Source: JAFGOG01 sp034429215 (GTDB taxonomy: Bacteria > Chloroflexota > Anaerolineae > JAAYZQ01). From it: 53,411 nucleotides of DNA. The notes beneath the pieces are model-generated. The model did no database searches. It had not been told where the DNA came from and was given only the letters and a program-made list of their open reading frames with translations. The stretch is from contig DAOUGI010000074.1 of assembly GCA_034429215.1 (NCBI GenBank), positions 1-53,411 of the forward strand. The letters are read 5' to 3'. This document shows, piece after piece, positions 7,060 to 14,852 of the stretch. Within the stretch, counting starts at the first letter, position 1; each line of letters begins with the position of its first letter. Both the position numbers and the translations under genes were made by a program.

Positions 7060-7150
7060 CTTTAGCCATAGGGTATTCGTATAGTCACTCTTCCTTTCAG
7101 AGGAAATTTACTATTAACTTTAATCAGTCTAGTGACTATGCGAACAACCT
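7060..7150. other. AT-rich patch with terminal inverted repeat
   Basis: About 90 bases that look clearly AT-rich in an otherwise GC-rich region. ATAGTCACT (7081-7089) and AGTGACTAT (7131-7139) are 9-bp inverted repeats bounding it. No gene seen; it could supply promoter elements for the gene at 7232. Confidence 0.5.
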
Positions 7151-7231
7151 CCCCGCCGGGCCGGTGGGTGACCGGCGGCGCCGGTGGGTTTGAAGAACCG
7201 TCCCCCTTGGGGGGAAGGAAGGAGAAATCCG

Positions 7232-8044
7232 ATGTTTGAGATGGAGCTGTCTCGCTGCCCTATCTGCCAAACCGAGCGCGGATTGAACCGCCGGATGCGA
7301 GATGTCAAAGGACAGCATTTTATCTGGTACGAATGCCCCGAATGCGGCTCGGCTTTGATGTGGCTGGGCGGCGACCGCTGGATCTACCAGCACATAGGCC
7401 GCACCGACCGGCAGTATTTGCTGAAACGCCCGCTCACCACCGTCGAGCTGCAGGCCCTGTCGGCGGCGAGCGCCCCGCCGACGACAGGGCCAAGCTACGC
7501 TCGCCCGGAGGCCCCGGCCAAAGCCGAGCCGGACTGGCGCCGCGAGGAGGCCCCGGCCGAGGCCAAGCAGGGCTGGCGCCGCGAGGAGGCCCCGGCCGAG
7601 GCCGAGCCGGGCTGGCGCCGCGAGGAGGCCCCGGCCGAGGCCGAGCCGGACTGGCGCCGCGAGGAGGCCCCGGCCGAGGAAAAGCCAGAGTGGCTCCGCG
7701 AGCTGGAACAGGCCCGAGCAGAGCCAACCCACTACCCCGACGAGCCGCCGGCCGCGGAGCCTCCGTCCTACTTTCGCGACGAGCCGCCGATGACGACGCC
7801 GTCGGCCTATTTCCGTGACCGGCCGACGGCAGCGGCAGAGCCGGTCAATATCCGCGATCGGCTGACCGAGGACTCGTACACCTACGAGCCGGAGCCCGTC
7901 GCCCCCATCCAGGAGCCTGCCCCGCTGCCGGCCGAGCCCGTGGCGCGCCCCACCGGCCTGCCCAAGTCGCTGCTGATCGCGGTGGTGGCCATCGCCTTCC
8001 TGTGCCTGATAGCGGCCGTCTTGATCGTCCTGACCCAGGGCTAG
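7232..8044 (+). CDS. zinc-ribbon, repeat-rich protein with C-terminal membrane anchor
   Basis: The 270-residue protein starts at ATG 7232 behind AAGGAAGGAGA. Residues 8-40 form a zinc ribbon (RCPICQT ... YECPECGS). Residues 93-157 are five tandem 13-residue repeats of the form EAPAEAEPDWRRE, followed by more acidic/proline-rich repeats (YFRDEPPM, YFRDRPTA). The last ~25 residues (SLLIAVVAIAFLCLIAAVLIVL) are a single membrane helix with almost nothing after it, as in tail-anchored proteins. The soluble part should be cytoplasmic and intrinsically flexible. Function unknown; zinc ribbons like this often mediate protein or nucleic-acid contacts. Confidence 0.72.
   Translation: MFEMELSRCPICQTERGLNRRMRDVKGQHFIWYECPECGSALMWLGGDRWIYQHIGRTDRQYLLKRPLTTVELQALSAASAPPTTGPSYARPEAPAKAEPDWRREEAPAEAKQGWRREEAPAEAEPGWRREEAPAEAEPDWRREEAPAEEKPEWLRELEQARAEPTHYPDEPPAAEPPSYFRDEPPMTTPSAYFRDRPTAAAEPVNIRDRLTEDSYTYEPEPVAPIQEPAPLPAEPVARPTGLPKSLLIAVVAIAFLCLIAAVLIVLTQG
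7508..7702 (+). repeat. five in-frame 39-bp tandem repeats
   Basis: Units start at 7508, 7547, 7586, 7625 and 7664, each encoding 13 residues (EAPA-x-x-x-x-x-W-x-R-E). Units 2-4 are nearly identical at DNA level, so copy number may vary between strains. Confidence 0.9.
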
Positions 8045-8050
8045 CGTCTT

Positions 8051-8129
8051 GAAGCAAGCGCGGATTGTGATCCGCGCCGAGCAGGAACTTGAGCAGGCGC
8101 GGATTGTGATCCGCGTCGAGCAGGAACAA
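8051..8129. repeat. two tandem 39-bp repeats, each with a CGCGGAT/ATCCGCG hairpin
   Basis: CGCGGATTGTGATCCGCG occurs at 8059-8076 and again at 8098-8115 with a matching CGAGCAGGAAC tail. It sits between the stop of the zinc-ribbon gene and the TetR promoter, so the hairpins can act as a weak barrier to read-through. Confidence 0.8.
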
Positions 8130-8171
8130 GGTCGCCCAGGTTAAAATTGCCGGGATCCTGAAATTGGGGTC

Positions 8172-8225
8172 TTGACAAAACCGAAAAACGGGTGTATCAT
8201 GCAAGCAAGTAATTACTTGCTTGCA
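8172..8225 (+). promoter_or_regulatory. TetR promoter with overlapping 26-bp palindromic operator
   Basis: TTGACA (8172-8177), 17 bases, TATCAT (8195-8200). A perfect 26-bp palindrome (8200-8225, half-site TGCAAGCAAGTAA) begins at the last base of the -10 box and covers the start point, the ideal position for an autorepressor. The next gene encodes a TetR protein. Confidence 0.88.
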
Positions 8226-8237
8226 TTTTGTTTTGTA

Positions 8238-8259
8238 GGGGCGCACGGCCGTGCGCCCC
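8238..8259. repeat. perfect 22-bp GC palindrome in the tetR leader
   Basis: GGGGCGCACGG and its exact complement with no loop. Related GGCGCAC...GTGCGCCCC sequences lie at 17977-17995 and about 30516-30543, so it is a dispersed element. Here it lies in the mRNA leader before the AAGGAG site. Confidence 0.75.
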
Positions 8260-8280
8260 ACAGGCAGCCAAGGAGATGTC

Positions 8281-8913
8281 ATGGACGATGGTCCTATAGA
8301 ACCAACGACCGATCCCACCCACGAGCGGATCCTGGCCGCGGCGGCCAAGGTCTTTACCGAGCAGGGCTACATCCGGGCCACCACCCGGGCCATCGCCGCG
8401 GCCGCCGGGGTCAACGAGGTCACCCTGTTTCGCCATTTCGGCAGCAAAAAGAACCTGGCCATGGCGGCGATCGACCGCTACTCGGCCTTGCCCGACCTGG
8501 CCGACCTGTTGGCCAACCAGATCAGCGGCGACTATCGGCGCGACATGCGGCTGCTGGCGAGCATCTTCCAGGGGTTCCTGGCCGAGCGGCGCGAGGCGAT
8601 CCGGATGATGATCTGCGAGGCCGAGCACCTGCCCGAGCTGCGCGACATCATCGGGACGATGCCCCAGCGCCTGCGCGAGATGCTGGGCGGCTACCTGCGC
8701 GGGCAGATCGCCCGGGGCGTGGTGCGCGACCTGAACCCCGAGGCGATGGGCCAGGTCTTTTTCGGCATGTTTTTCGCCTACAACATCAACCAAATGGTCA
8801 GCCCCGACCCGATCATCCCCGGCATGACGCCCGAGGCGCTGGCCGACCTGTTCGCAGAGATCTTTGTGCAGGGGACGCTGGCCGTCCCCCAGCCCACAGG
8901 AGAGGAACGATGA
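8281..8913 (+). CDS. TetR-family repressor of the following ABC exporter operon
   Basis: A 210-residue TetR protein. The HTH is at residues ~20-65 (RILAAAAKVFTEQGY, RATTRAIAAAAGVNEVTLFRHFGSKKNL); the rest is the helical ligand domain with a PF14246/AefR-like C-terminus (EAMGQVFFGMFFAYNINQM). Start ATG 8281 follows AAGGAG. The stop overlaps the ATG of the ABC ATPase gene (ATGA), so repressor, ATPase and permease are one operon under the palindromic operator at 8200-8225. It probably represses its own operon until an exported compound binds. Confidence 0.92.
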   Translation: MDDGPIEPTTDPTHERILAAAAKVFTEQGYIRATTRAIAAAAGVNEVTLFRHFGSKKNLAMAAIDRYSALPDLADLLANQISGDYRRDMRLLASIFQGFLAERREAIRMMICEAEHLPELRDIIGTMPQRLREMLGGYLRGQIARGVVRDLNPEAMGQVFFGMFFAYNINQMVSPDPIIPGMTPEALADLFAEIFVQGTLAVPQPTGEER

Positions 8914-9632
8914 GCACCGTAGTAGAGACCCAAGCGCTGTGCAAGCATTTCGGCCCGATCCGCGCCGTGGACGGGCTGGACCTGGCCGTGCAGGCCGGCG
9001 AGATCTATGGCCTGCTCGGCCCCAACGGCTCGGGCAAGACGACCCTGATCCGGCTGCTGATCGGCCTGCTCAAGCCCACGTCGGGCCGGGCGGCGATCCT
9101 TGGCCGGGACATGCCCGACAAGGCGATCCTGTCGCAGGTGGGCTATATGACCCAGGTCAGCGCCCTGTACGACGACCTGCCGGTGAAGGACAACGTCGCC
9201 TTTTTCGCCGAGATGTGCGGCCTGCCCCCGGCCGACAGCCGGGCGCGGATCGCCGAGGTGCTCGAGCTGGTCGACCTGACCGACCGGGCCGGCAGCCTGG
9301 TGCGCACCCTGTCGGGCGGCATGAAGCAGCGCACGTCGCTGGCCTGCGCCCTGGTCCACCGGCCCCGCCTGCTCTTTCTCGACGAGCCGACGGTGGGCGT
9401 CGACCCTCAACTGCGGGTCACCTTCTGGAGCTACTTTCGCCGCCTGGCCGGCAGCGGTGTGACGGTGATCGTGTCCAGCCACGTCATGGACGAGGCCGAG
9501 CGGTGCGACCGGCTGGGCTTTATGCGCCACGGCAAGCTGCTTGCCGACGGCTCGGCGGCCGACCTGCGCGCCCAGGCCGGCGCGGCCACCCTGGAAGAGG
9601 CCTTTCTGCACTTTGCCGGCGAGGCCGGATAG
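8910..9632 (+). CDS. ABC transporter ATP-binding protein (ABC-2 type exporter)
   Basis: A 240-residue ATPase with Walker A GPNGSGKT (residues ~40-47), Q-loop YMTQVSALYDDLPV, signature LSGGMKQR, Walker B LLFLDEPTVGVD and the H-loop SSHVMDEAERCD. The order and short length are typical of DrrA/CcmA/NatA-type ATPases that pair with an ABC-2 permease for drug, lipid or polysaccharide export. It overlaps the tetR stop codon and lies 18 bases before the permease gene, so the three genes are translationally coupled. Confidence 0.95.
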   Translation: MSTVVETQALCKHFGPIRAVDGLDLAVQAGEIYGLLGPNGSGKTTLIRLLIGLLKPTSGRAAILGRDMPDKAILSQVGYMTQVSALYDDLPVKDNVAFFAEMCGLPPADSRARIAEVLELVDLTDRAGSLVRTLSGGMKQRTSLACALVHRPRLLFLDEPTVGVDPQLRVTFWSYFRRLAGSGVTVIVSSHVMDEAERCDRLGFMRHGKLLADGSAADLRAQAGAATLEEAFLHFAGEAG

Positions 9633-9650
9633 GCGAACAAGGAGGAGATC

Positions 9651-10799
9651 ATGAAAGCACGACGCATATTCAGCCTGGCCCGGCGGGTGATCCGCCAGAT
9701 CATGCACGACCGGCGGACGGTGGCCCTGGTGTTTGTGATGCCGATCTTTCTCATCACCCTGGGGGCCATCCTCTTCCGCGCCGAGGCGGCGCTCATCCCC
9801 CTGGGCGTGGTCAACGAAGACGAGGGGATGGCGGCGCCGATGGGCAAGATGGTCATGGGCCAGCTCATCGTCGACGAGATGGAGGCCAGCGGGGCCTTTT
9901 CCATCGTCGCCCTGTTCGGCGACGAGATCGACGCCCGGCTGCGCGACGGCACGGTGCAGGGGGTCGTCGTCTTTCCGGCCGATTTCACCGCCGGCTTTTA
10001 CAAGAACCGCCAGGCGACCATCGACCTGCGGCTGGAGGGCTCGAACCCGGCCCGCAGCCAGCAGATCGCCGCCCGGGTCACCCAGGCGGCCATGAAGGCG
10101 CTGGCCGGGCAGATGCTGTCGGCCCAGGGGGCATCGGCCGGAGCGGCCGATCTGCCGGTCACGGTCAACGCCAGCTACCTGTACGCCGGCGAGTCGTTCG
10201 ACACGATGGACTTTGTGGCGCCGGCCTACATCGCCTTCCTGGTCTTTTTCCTGGTCTTTATCCTGACCTGCGTGTCGTTCCTGCGCGAGCGGTCGCAGGG
10301 GACGATGGAGCGGCTGCTGGCCACCCCGGCCAGCCGGCTGGAGATCGTGATCGGCTATATCGGCGGGCTGAGCCTGTTCGCCCTGATCCAGGCGGCGGTG
10401 ATCGTCCTGTTCACCGTGGGGATCATCCAGATCCACTACCTGGGCAGCCTGTGGCTGCTGTTCCTGATCGTCGGCCTGCTGGCCATCGTGGGGGTCAGCC
10501 TGGGCATTTTGTGCTCGACCTTTGCCCGCAACGAGTTCCAGGTGGTGCAGTTCATCCCCCTGATCATCATCCCCCAGGCGCTGCTGGGCGGGCTGATCTG
10601 GGCGATCGAGGAGATGCCCGGCTACCTGCAGCCCTTTGCCTACGCCATGCCGCTGACCTACGCCAACCGCGCCCTGCGCGACGTGATGCTAAAGGGGCTG
10701 GGGCTGGGCGACATCTGGCCCAACCTGTTGATCCTGGCCGCGTTTGCGGTGATCATTGTCGCCCTGGGGGCGCTGACGGTGCGGCGGGAGGTGGCGTAG
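9651..10799 (+). CDS. ABC-2 type permease
   Basis: The 382-residue membrane protein has one N-terminal segment (VALVFVMPIFLITLGAILF), a ~170-residue extracytoplasmic domain (VVNEDEGMAAPMGK onward), and five C-terminal membrane segments starting at IAFLVFFLVFILTCVSFL, the DrrB/YhgE-like ABC-2 arrangement. The conserved intracellular stretch LRERSQGTMERLLATPASRLEIVIGY is the family signature. It follows the ATPase with its own AAGGAGGAG site. Together with the TetR regulator it should form an inducible exporter; the substrate is unknown. Confidence 0.93.
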   Translation: MKARRIFSLARRVIRQIMHDRRTVALVFVMPIFLITLGAILFRAEAALIPLGVVNEDEGMAAPMGKMVMGQLIVDEMEASGAFSIVALFGDEIDARLRDGTVQGVVVFPADFTAGFYKNRQATIDLRLEGSNPARSQQIAARVTQAAMKALAGQMLSAQGASAGAADLPVTVNASYLYAGESFDTMDFVAPAYIAFLVFFLVFILTCVSFLRERSQGTMERLLATPASRLEIVIGYIGGLSLFALIQAAVIVLFTVGIIQIHYLGSLWLLFLIVGLLAIVGVSLGILCSTFARNEFQVVQFIPLIIIPQALLGGLIWAIEEMPGYLQPFAYAMPLTYANRALRDVMLKGLGLGDIWPNLLILAAFAVIIVALGALTVRREVA

Positions 10800-10836
10800 A
10801 GGGGGGGAGCGGCCAACGCCAACGTCTCGAGACCGA

Positions 10837-10868
10837 TTGACAAAAAGTGTATATTGGTGTAATATACA
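10837..10868 (+). promoter_or_regulatory. promoter and operator-like palindrome of the BrnT/BrnA-like pair
   Basis: TTGACA (10837-10842), 17 bases, TAATAT (10860-10865). TGTATATT (10848-10855) and AATATACA (10861-10868) form an inverted repeat around the -10 box, a likely autoregulation site. The expected start (about 10872) lies only a few bases before the ATG at 10875, implying a leaderless or almost leaderless mRNA. Confidence 0.75.
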
Positions 10869-10874
10869 AACACC

Positions 10875-11198
10875 ATGAAAGAAGCCATCGCCGACTGCAA
10901 AGGTTTCCAATGGGATGAAGGAAACGAGGACAAGAACTGGTACCTTCATCAGGTCACTAACGGTGAATGTGAACAGGTCTTTTTCAATCTGCCCCTGATC
11001 GTTGCTCCAGATAAAAGGCACTCGCAAAAGGAACAACGGTATTACGCTCTAGGGCGGACGGATACAGACCGCTGGCTCTTTATCGCGTTTGTGGTTCGGA
11101 ATGCTTTGATCAGGGTGCTCTCTGCCCGTGATATGAATCAGAGGGAAACGAGAAAATATGGTGACAGAATTGAAAGAGATACCAGCTTTCAAAGATGA
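10875..11198 (+). CDS. brnT: BrnT-family ribonuclease toxin
   Basis: The 107-residue protein matches BrnT toxins along its whole length: FQWDEGNEDKNWYLHQVT at the start, VFFNLPLIV, the KRHSQKEQRYYALGRTDTDR centre and the conserved IRVLSARDMNQRETRKY end. BrnT is a RelE/Barnase-like endoribonuclease that blocks growth unless bound by its antitoxin. No ribosome-binding site precedes the ATG, consistent with the leaderless promoter. The 3' end overlaps the downstream antitoxin gene by 41 bases, the usual toxin-first BrnTA order. The last ~10 residues (IERDTSFQR) are a product of that overlap. Confidence 0.88.
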   Translation: MKEAIADCKGFQWDEGNEDKNWYLHQVTNGECEQVFFNLPLIVAPDKRHSQKEQRYYALGRTDTDRWLFIAFVVRNALIRVLSARDMNQRETRKYGDRIERDTSFQR

Positions 11199-11454
11199 AG
11201 ACGAAGAGCGTGCGTTTTGGGCCACCCACGACTCGACAGAGTACATTGATTGGGATAGCGCTGAATCCATCATCCTGCCACAGCTAAAACCATCAACCAA
11301 GACGATCTCCCTGCGGCTACCGGAGGCAATGCTGGATGCGTTGCGAGTTATTGCCAACAAACGCGATGTGCCGTACCAATCCCTGATCAAGGTCTTTCTA
11401 AAGGAGCGCATTGATCAGGAGATGGAGCAACACGCCGGGGTCAAGGTTAGGTAA
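11158..11454 (+). CDS. BrnA/CopG-like antitoxin
   Basis: A 98-residue antitoxin with an acidic N-terminus (FKDEDEERAFWATHDSTEYIDWD) that should wrap the toxin, and a C-terminal ribbon-helix-helix (KTISLRLPEAMLDALRVIA ... VPYQSLIKVFLKERI) that binds the promoter palindrome. The order of toxin-binding then DNA-binding parts and the 41-base overlap with the toxin gene support the pair. The RHH helix is more CopG-like than classical BrnA. Translation starts at ATG 11158, or at the adjacent GTG. Confidence 0.86.
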   Translation: MVTELKEIPAFKDEDEERAFWATHDSTEYIDWDSAESIILPQLKPSTKTISLRLPEAMLDALRVIANKRDVPYQSLIKVFLKERIDQEMEQHAGVKVR

Positions 11455-11546
11455 GCCCTGTCGTCGCTCCCTCCGCGAAGAGCCCGAGCTATACACTGTG
11501 CGCAAGAAGAATCAGACCGATCGCTGCTGACTAACGGAGGCTCACC

Positions 11547-12065
11547 GTGTTTCGATTCCCGCTTTTACGGCTTGGACCAAACACTCCCGAGTGGTTAGTC
11601 ATCGTAGCGGCCATCATCACCATCGGGCTGTGCCTCGTGGTGCTCGTGTGGGGTTTCATCCTGGACCGCAAGTACAACGGACCCTATACGCTCCTCGCTG
11701 CCTCAAACGGGCAGAAATGGAAAAGCGCGACCATCGTCATGTTCGCATATACTATGTGCATTCCCTTGGCGGGGGCGCTCCAACCACTCATGAGCCCGTA
11801 CCCGGACCAGTGGCCGGCTTTTCCTCTCGTCTGCGTAGGGCTCTGGGTTGTGGTCTTTCCCGTCGCCGTGCTCTTGAAGCGGTGGAACATTGAGAGGGAT
11901 TTGGCCACCTATCGCAGAATGGACGCTTACAGGGGCACGATCAAAGGTATTCTCTCCTCGCGGATTTTCGGCTGGATCGCCTGGCTTATGAGCGCCGAGA
12001 TGAAGCGGCTTATCGCCGATGGTTACCCGGAGGACCTGGCATCAGGCCCAAAGCACAAAACCTGA
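11547..12065 (+). CDS. hypothetical integral membrane protein
   Basis: The 172-residue protein has about three hydrophobic segments (WLVIVAAIITIGLCLVVLVWGF, a segment around MFAYTMCIPLAGALQ, and FPLVCVGLWVVVFPVAVLL) and a basic C-terminal tail of ~55 residues likely in the cytoplasm. It starts at ATG 11547 after ACGGAGG. No recognised domain. Base composition appears somewhat less GC-rich than its neighbours, like the adjacent toxin-antitoxin pair, so it may have arrived with them. Confidence 0.65.
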   Translation: MFRFPLLRLGPNTPEWLVIVAAIITIGLCLVVLVWGFILDRKYNGPYTLLAASNGQKWKSATIVMFAYTMCIPLAGALQPLMSPYPDQWPAFPLVCVGLWVVVFPVAVLLKRWNIERDLATYRRMDAYRGTIKGILSSRIFGWIAWLMSAEMKRLIADGYPEDLASGPKHKT

Positions 12066-12110
12066 CCGGTCTTTTCCCTCTCGTGGCTAATTCCCCCGGC
12101 TGGAGCCCCC

Positions 12111-13079
12111 TCACCCCAGCCGCCCAGCCGCCACCCGATCCGCCCCCTCCCACCCCGCCAGCCCGGCGCGGCAAAAGAGCCACGGCGCGCCAAAGGTCAG
12201 CGTCCAGCCCACGAGCCCGTAACGCAGCAAGGCGGCCGCCAGCTCGGCCGGGTAGGCCAGGCCGCCGGGCGCCATCCAGTCGACCAGCAGCCCCAAGCCG
12301 AAATAGATCACGACCACCGGCGCCAGGCCGAGCGCCAGGCGCAGCGCGCGCTGCCCCAGCGGGCCGTCGACCCTAAAGCGCAGCAGGGCGCGCTCCATGA
12401 CCAGGCCGACCCCGGCGCCCATGAGCATGGCCATCGTCCGGACCGCCCCCGGGGCCGGATAGCCGGCCAGGGGGTTGGCCGGATGGACAAAGATGAGGAT
12501 CGCCGGGACGGCCACCGCCACGGCGAGCTGGACCGGGACCGTCCGGGCGGCCAGCCGGCGGGTTGCGGCCGGCTCGGCCCGGTGGAGGACGGCGAGCAGC
12601 GCGAGCCCCAGCAGCAGCCCGCCGATGACGTCCTGCGGAAAGTGAAAGCCGAGGAACATCCGCGAAGCGGCGATGCCGGCGATGACGACGGCGCAGACAA
12701 CGGTCACCGCCGGCTTGCGCAGGCGGGCCGCCACCAGGCCATAGAGGGCCACGGCGCTCAGCGAGTGGCCGCTGAGAAAAGAGGGGGTCAGCTCAACCCA
12801 CTGGAGGCGCAGCCGGGGGTCGGCCGGCCGGGGGATGTTGAAGGCGTACTTGACCGCGTCGCCCAGCCAGGTGGAAAAGGGCGACAGGCAGATCAGCACG
12901 GCGCCGGTCCGCTTGCGGATGCACCAGTAGACCGTGGCGAGCAGGAGCGCGGTAAACTCGGCGTTGCCCAGAAAGGTAAAGAACTTCCAGACCGGATCGA
13001 CCTGGCTGCCGCACAGGCTTTGCAGGCGGACCAGGACCTCAGTGCCCCACGGGATGAGCAACCTGAGCCATTCTTCCAT
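12111..13079 (-). CDS. PAP2-superfamily membrane phosphatase
   Basis: A 322-residue membrane protein with all three PAP2 motifs: KYAFNIPRP (KxxxxxxRP), PSFLSGHS (PSGH-like) and SRMFLGFHFPQDVIGG (SRxxxxxHxxxD), in residues ~85-185. These form the vanadium-haloperoxidase-like active site facing the outer side of the membrane, used to dephosphorylate phosphatidic acid or undecaprenyl diphosphate. About 130 further residues with four hydrophobic segments follow, longer than the smallest PAP2 enzymes. It is next to the kelch protein and convergent with the gene at 11547. Confidence 0.92.
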   Translation of the reverse strand: MEEWLRLLIPWGTEVLVRLQSLCGSQVDPVWKFFTFLGNAEFTALLLATVYWCIRKRTGAVLICLSPFSTWLGDAVKYAFNIPRPADPRLRLQWVELTPSFLSGHSLSAVALYGLVAARLRKPAVTVVCAVVIAGIAASRMFLGFHFPQDVIGGLLLGLALLAVLHRAEPAATRRLAARTVPVQLAVAVAVPAILIFVHPANPLAGYPAPGAVRTMAMLMGAGVGLVMERALLRFRVDGPLGQRALRLALGLAPVVVIYFGLGLLVDWMAPGGLAYPAELAAALLRYGLVGWTLTFGAPWLFCRAGLAGWEGADRVAAGRLG

Positions 13080-13118
13080 AAAGCACCCTCCCCTCCGGCA
13101 AATCCCCGTTCGCCCGGC

Positions 13119-14585
13119 CTAGCCCGGATCGGGATAGCTCCGAGCGACGAGGGGCAGGTAGACGCGCCAGCCGATGACCGTGATCCGCGCCGTGGCCGTG
13201 TTCGAGCTGACCACCCCGTCGCTGGCATGGTAGGTGAAGGCGACCACCCCGCTGTAGCCGGGCGCGGGCGTATAGGTGAACGAGCCGTCGGCCAGCAGCT
13301 CGAGCGTCCCGCTGAACGGCGGCGTATCGACGACGGCCGCCAGCAGGTCGCCGTTGGCGTCGGTGTCGTTAGAGAGCACCCCCGGCGCGGAAACGGCCAG
13401 GGGTGTGTCCTTGGCGGCCATGTACAAGTCGTCCGCCGCCGCCGGCGGCAGGTTGTCGGGATGGGTGTGCAGCTCCGCACTGGCCTGAGCGCCGCCCACG
13501 TCGTGCTGGTACCCCCCCGCCACGAGCACCTGCCCGTCGGGCAGCAGCGTCGCCGTGTGGTAGCCGCGCGCGTCGTTCAGGCTGCCGGTGCGGATCCACC
13601 GCCCGGCCGCCGGGGCGTACAGCTCGGCCCCGGCGGGGTCGAGGCCATTGCCGCCCGCCGCCAGCAGGTAGCCGTCGGGCAGCAGGGTCGCGCTGTGCGA
13701 GCTGCGCCCCTGGCTCATGCTGCCGGTGTAGGTCCACTGCCCGGTGGCCGGGTTGTACAGCTCGGCGCTGGCCAGTTGGGCGTTGGCGCCGCTATAGCCC
13801 CCGGCGACGAGCACCAGGCCGTTGGGCAGCAGCGTCGCCGTGTGCCCCCGGCGCTCGTGGTTGAGGGCGCCGGTCAGGCTCCACCCCCCTGTCGCCGGGT
13901 CGTACAGCTCGGCGCTGGCCAGGTCGCCGCCCGCGTCGCTGTAGCCGCCGGCCACCAGCACCCGGCCATCGGGCAGCAGCGTCGCCGTGTGGTAGCCGCG
14001 CGCCTCGCTCAGGCTGCCGGTGTAGGTCCACTGCCCGGCGGCCGGGTCGTACAGCTCGGCGGCGGCCAGGTAGCCGCCGGCGTTGCGGCCGCCCGCCGCC
14101 AGCACCCGGCCATCGGGCAGAAGGGTCGCGCTGTGCTGATAACGCCCCACGTTCATGGTGGTGTAGGACCACTGCCCGGTGGACAGGCTGTACAGCTCTG
14201 AGGTAGACAGCGGGGCATTGGCCCCGTCCAGGCCGCCCACCACCAGCACCCGGTCGTTGTTCAGCAGGGTTGCCGTGTGGGCGCAGCGCTCCGAGATCAT
14301 GCTGCCGGTATAGGTCCACTGCCCGGTGGCCGGGTTGTACAATTCCACAGTGTCGAGCTGAGCGTTGGCGCTGTCCGAGCCCCCCGCCACGAGCACCCTG
14401 CTGTTGGGCAGCAGCGTCGCCGTGTGGGCGTAGCGCGCCGTGTGCAGGCTGCCGGTGTAGGTCCAGAACCCGGCGCCGTGGGGCGCCTGGGCCAGCGCTT
14501 CAGGGGAAGGGACGGCCGGCGCGGCGGTGAACGCCAGCAGCAGGCCGCAGGCCATGAACAGGTTGAGCCAGACTCTGCGCCTCAT
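13119..14585 (-). CDS. secreted kelch-repeat protein with C-terminal Ig-like domain
   Basis: The 488-residue protein starts with a signal peptide (LFMACGLLLAFTAAPAVPS). Residues ~40-385 are seven kelch-like repeats of ~47 residues, each with H[TS]ATLLP-x-x-x-VLVAGG and an ELYNPATGQW turn, forming a beta-propeller. Residues ~390-475 are a tandem-Ig/cadherin-like domain (VSAPGVLSNDTDANGD ... LADGSFTYTPAPGYSG). The end, WRVYLPLVARSYPDPG, carries the LPLV-type tail shared with other exported proteins in this window. The role is likely in adhesion or the cell envelope. Confidence 0.88.
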   Translation of the reverse strand: MRRRVWLNLFMACGLLLAFTAAPAVPSPEALAQAPHGAGFWTYTGSLHTARYAHTATLLPNSRVLVAGGSDSANAQLDTVELYNPATGQWTYTGSMISERCAHTATLLNNDRVLVVGGLDGANAPLSTSELYSLSTGQWSYTTMNVGRYQHSATLLPDGRVLAAGGRNAGGYLAAAELYDPAAGQWTYTGSLSEARGYHTATLLPDGRVLVAGGYSDAGGDLASAELYDPATGGWSLTGALNHERRGHTATLLPNGLVLVAGGYSGANAQLASAELYNPATGQWTYTGSMSQGRSSHSATLLPDGYLLAAGGNGLDPAGAELYAPAAGRWIRTGSLNDARGYHTATLLPDGQVLVAGGYQHDVGGAQASAELHTHPDNLPPAAADDLYMAAKDTPLAVSAPGVLSNDTDANGDLLAAVVDTPPFSGTLELLADGSFTYTPAPGYSGVVAFTYHASDGVVSSNTATARITVIGWRVYLPLVARSYPDPG

Positions 14586-14852
14586 GGACAGGACTCCTTT
14601 CGTGCGATCCCTGATGACAAAAACCGCCCGCCTGACGCGAACGGCTCACCGGCCAAACTGGTCGTGCCCGGCCGTCCGCATCGACACAGCTAGAGCCCTG
14701 GATGCCGCTGCATCGCGGGGCGTTTTCTATGTTGTCACTATTATAGCCCAGACCTCCGCAAACGGCAAGCCCCACTTTTGTCAGCCGAATGTCAAGCATA
14801 AACGGCCCTTTCGTGGTATAATCGAGCCGGCCTGAGAAAGGAGCCAAGGACC

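Noticed and set aside
12483..14201. Long plus-strand open frame opposite the PAP2 and kelch genes
   Set aside because: High-GC shadow frame; the minus-strand genes have complete motif sets.
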